DNA of 64,000 bases, taken from assembly GCA_016124575.1 (NCBI GenBank), contig WGNM01000003.1:1-64000 (forward strand). Direction: 5' to 3'. This document shows positions 63,922 to 64,000 of this stretch, piece after piece; within the stretch, counting starts at the first letter, position 1; every line of letters starts with the position of its first letter. The notes under the pieces were generated by a model. It ran no database searches and was not told the origin of the DNA. It worked only from the letters and a program-made list of their open reading frames with translations. This DNA comes from Cryomorphaceae bacterium. Lineage in GTDB: Bacteria; Bacteroidota; Bacteroidia; Flavobacteriales_D; Sanyastnellaceae. The position numbers and the translations under genes are program-made.

Positions 63922-63927
63922 CGGCAT

Positions 63928-64000
63928 ATGAATCGTGAATGGTTGCCTTACCTGTTGTTGGTGCTGCTGGCTTTTGTCTGGGGTAGCTCGTTTATTTTAA
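63928..64000 (+). CDS. EamA/DMT transporter, N-terminus only
   Basis: Twenty-four codons before the right edge: NREWLPYLLLVLLAFVWG followed by SSFIL. The first membrane segment with WGSSF is typical of EamA transporters. The rest is outside the window. Confidence 0.7.
   Translation, partial: MNREWLPYLLLVLLAFVWGSSFIL

Overview
The window is a chromosomal segment of a bacterium from the phylum Bacteroidota, most likely order Flavobacteriales. The lineage is inferred. Support comes from seven secreted proteins ending in type IX secretion system (T9SS) type A sorting domains, one very large type B protein, a PorV-like outer-membrane protein, Bacteroidota-style -7 promoter boxes (TAnnTTTG) instead of Shine-Dalgarno sites, a ~1110-residue SecA, a HemC-HemD fusion, GT117/DUF2723 and GH3 proteins, and moderate GC. 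I see no tRNA, rRNA, CRISPR array, insertion sequence or prophage.

Layout. 1-2190: a truncated choice-of-anchor L adhesin with 78-residue repeats, preceded by a small secreted protein. 2541-5433: a glutaryl-CoA-dehydrogenase-like enzyme, then the overlapping operon purN-marC-rnhA. 5531-9372: two tandem 619-residue glycine-rich T9SS paralogues. 9359-11580: wecB plus a glycosyltransferase. 11667-14352: an exported protein that is little more than a T9SS tail, an orphan pseudo-receiver/Hpt protein with a sigma-54 response regulator, and a 47-residue small protein. 14389-20937: a giant GT-C-like membrane glycosyltransferase and a PKD-containing T9SS protein. 21000-26376: a compact minus-strand run (GH3 protein, vWA protein, uridine kinase, ArsC-like, EamA transporter, 3-hydroxyanthranilate dioxygenase). 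26467-32590: three monocistronic T9SS cargo proteins of similar design, each with its own terminator. 32779-40998: gcvP, an unknown exported protein, a UbiA-like membrane protein, hemL, kynU and a TrkA-type regulator. 40988-48824: a 1527-residue IgGFc-binding/type B protein, an Ig-like lipoprotein, fRMsr, comF and a small membrane protein. 48863-57101: a DUF72 protein, secA, nrdB and nrdA. 57213-64000: a dockerin-like secreted protein, hemA-hemCD, a PorV-like protein, ctaA, a heavy-metal-associated lipoprotein and the start of an EamA transporter.

Functional themes. (1) Cell-surface and secreted material: T9SS cargo, SecA for inner-membrane export, the PorV-like protein, and envelope glycosylation genes. 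(2) Tetrapyrrole synthesis by the C5 route (hemL, hemA, hemC-D) and on to heme A (ctaA), next to a possible copper-handling lipoprotein. (3) Tryptophan/kynurenine catabolism in scattered loci (kynU, nbaC and a glutaryl-CoA-dehydrogenase-like enzyme). (4) Nucleotide metabolism (purN, udk, nrdAB, rnhA).

The most interesting non-coding signal is a recurrent TAnnTTTG-like box only 4-6 nt before start codons of many housekeeping genes, which predicts leaderless or near-leaderless mRNAs. Other signals are the secA terminator lying inside the opposing DUF72 reading frame, structured intergenic regions at 53090-53587 and 63115-63327, a 14-codon ORF overlapping the TTG start of hemA, and four convergent gene pairs with overlapping 3' ends. 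I found no clearly new defence or mobile system. The best candidates for undescribed biology are the sorting-tail-only protein, the poly-glycine T9SS pair and the possible orphan structured RNA.
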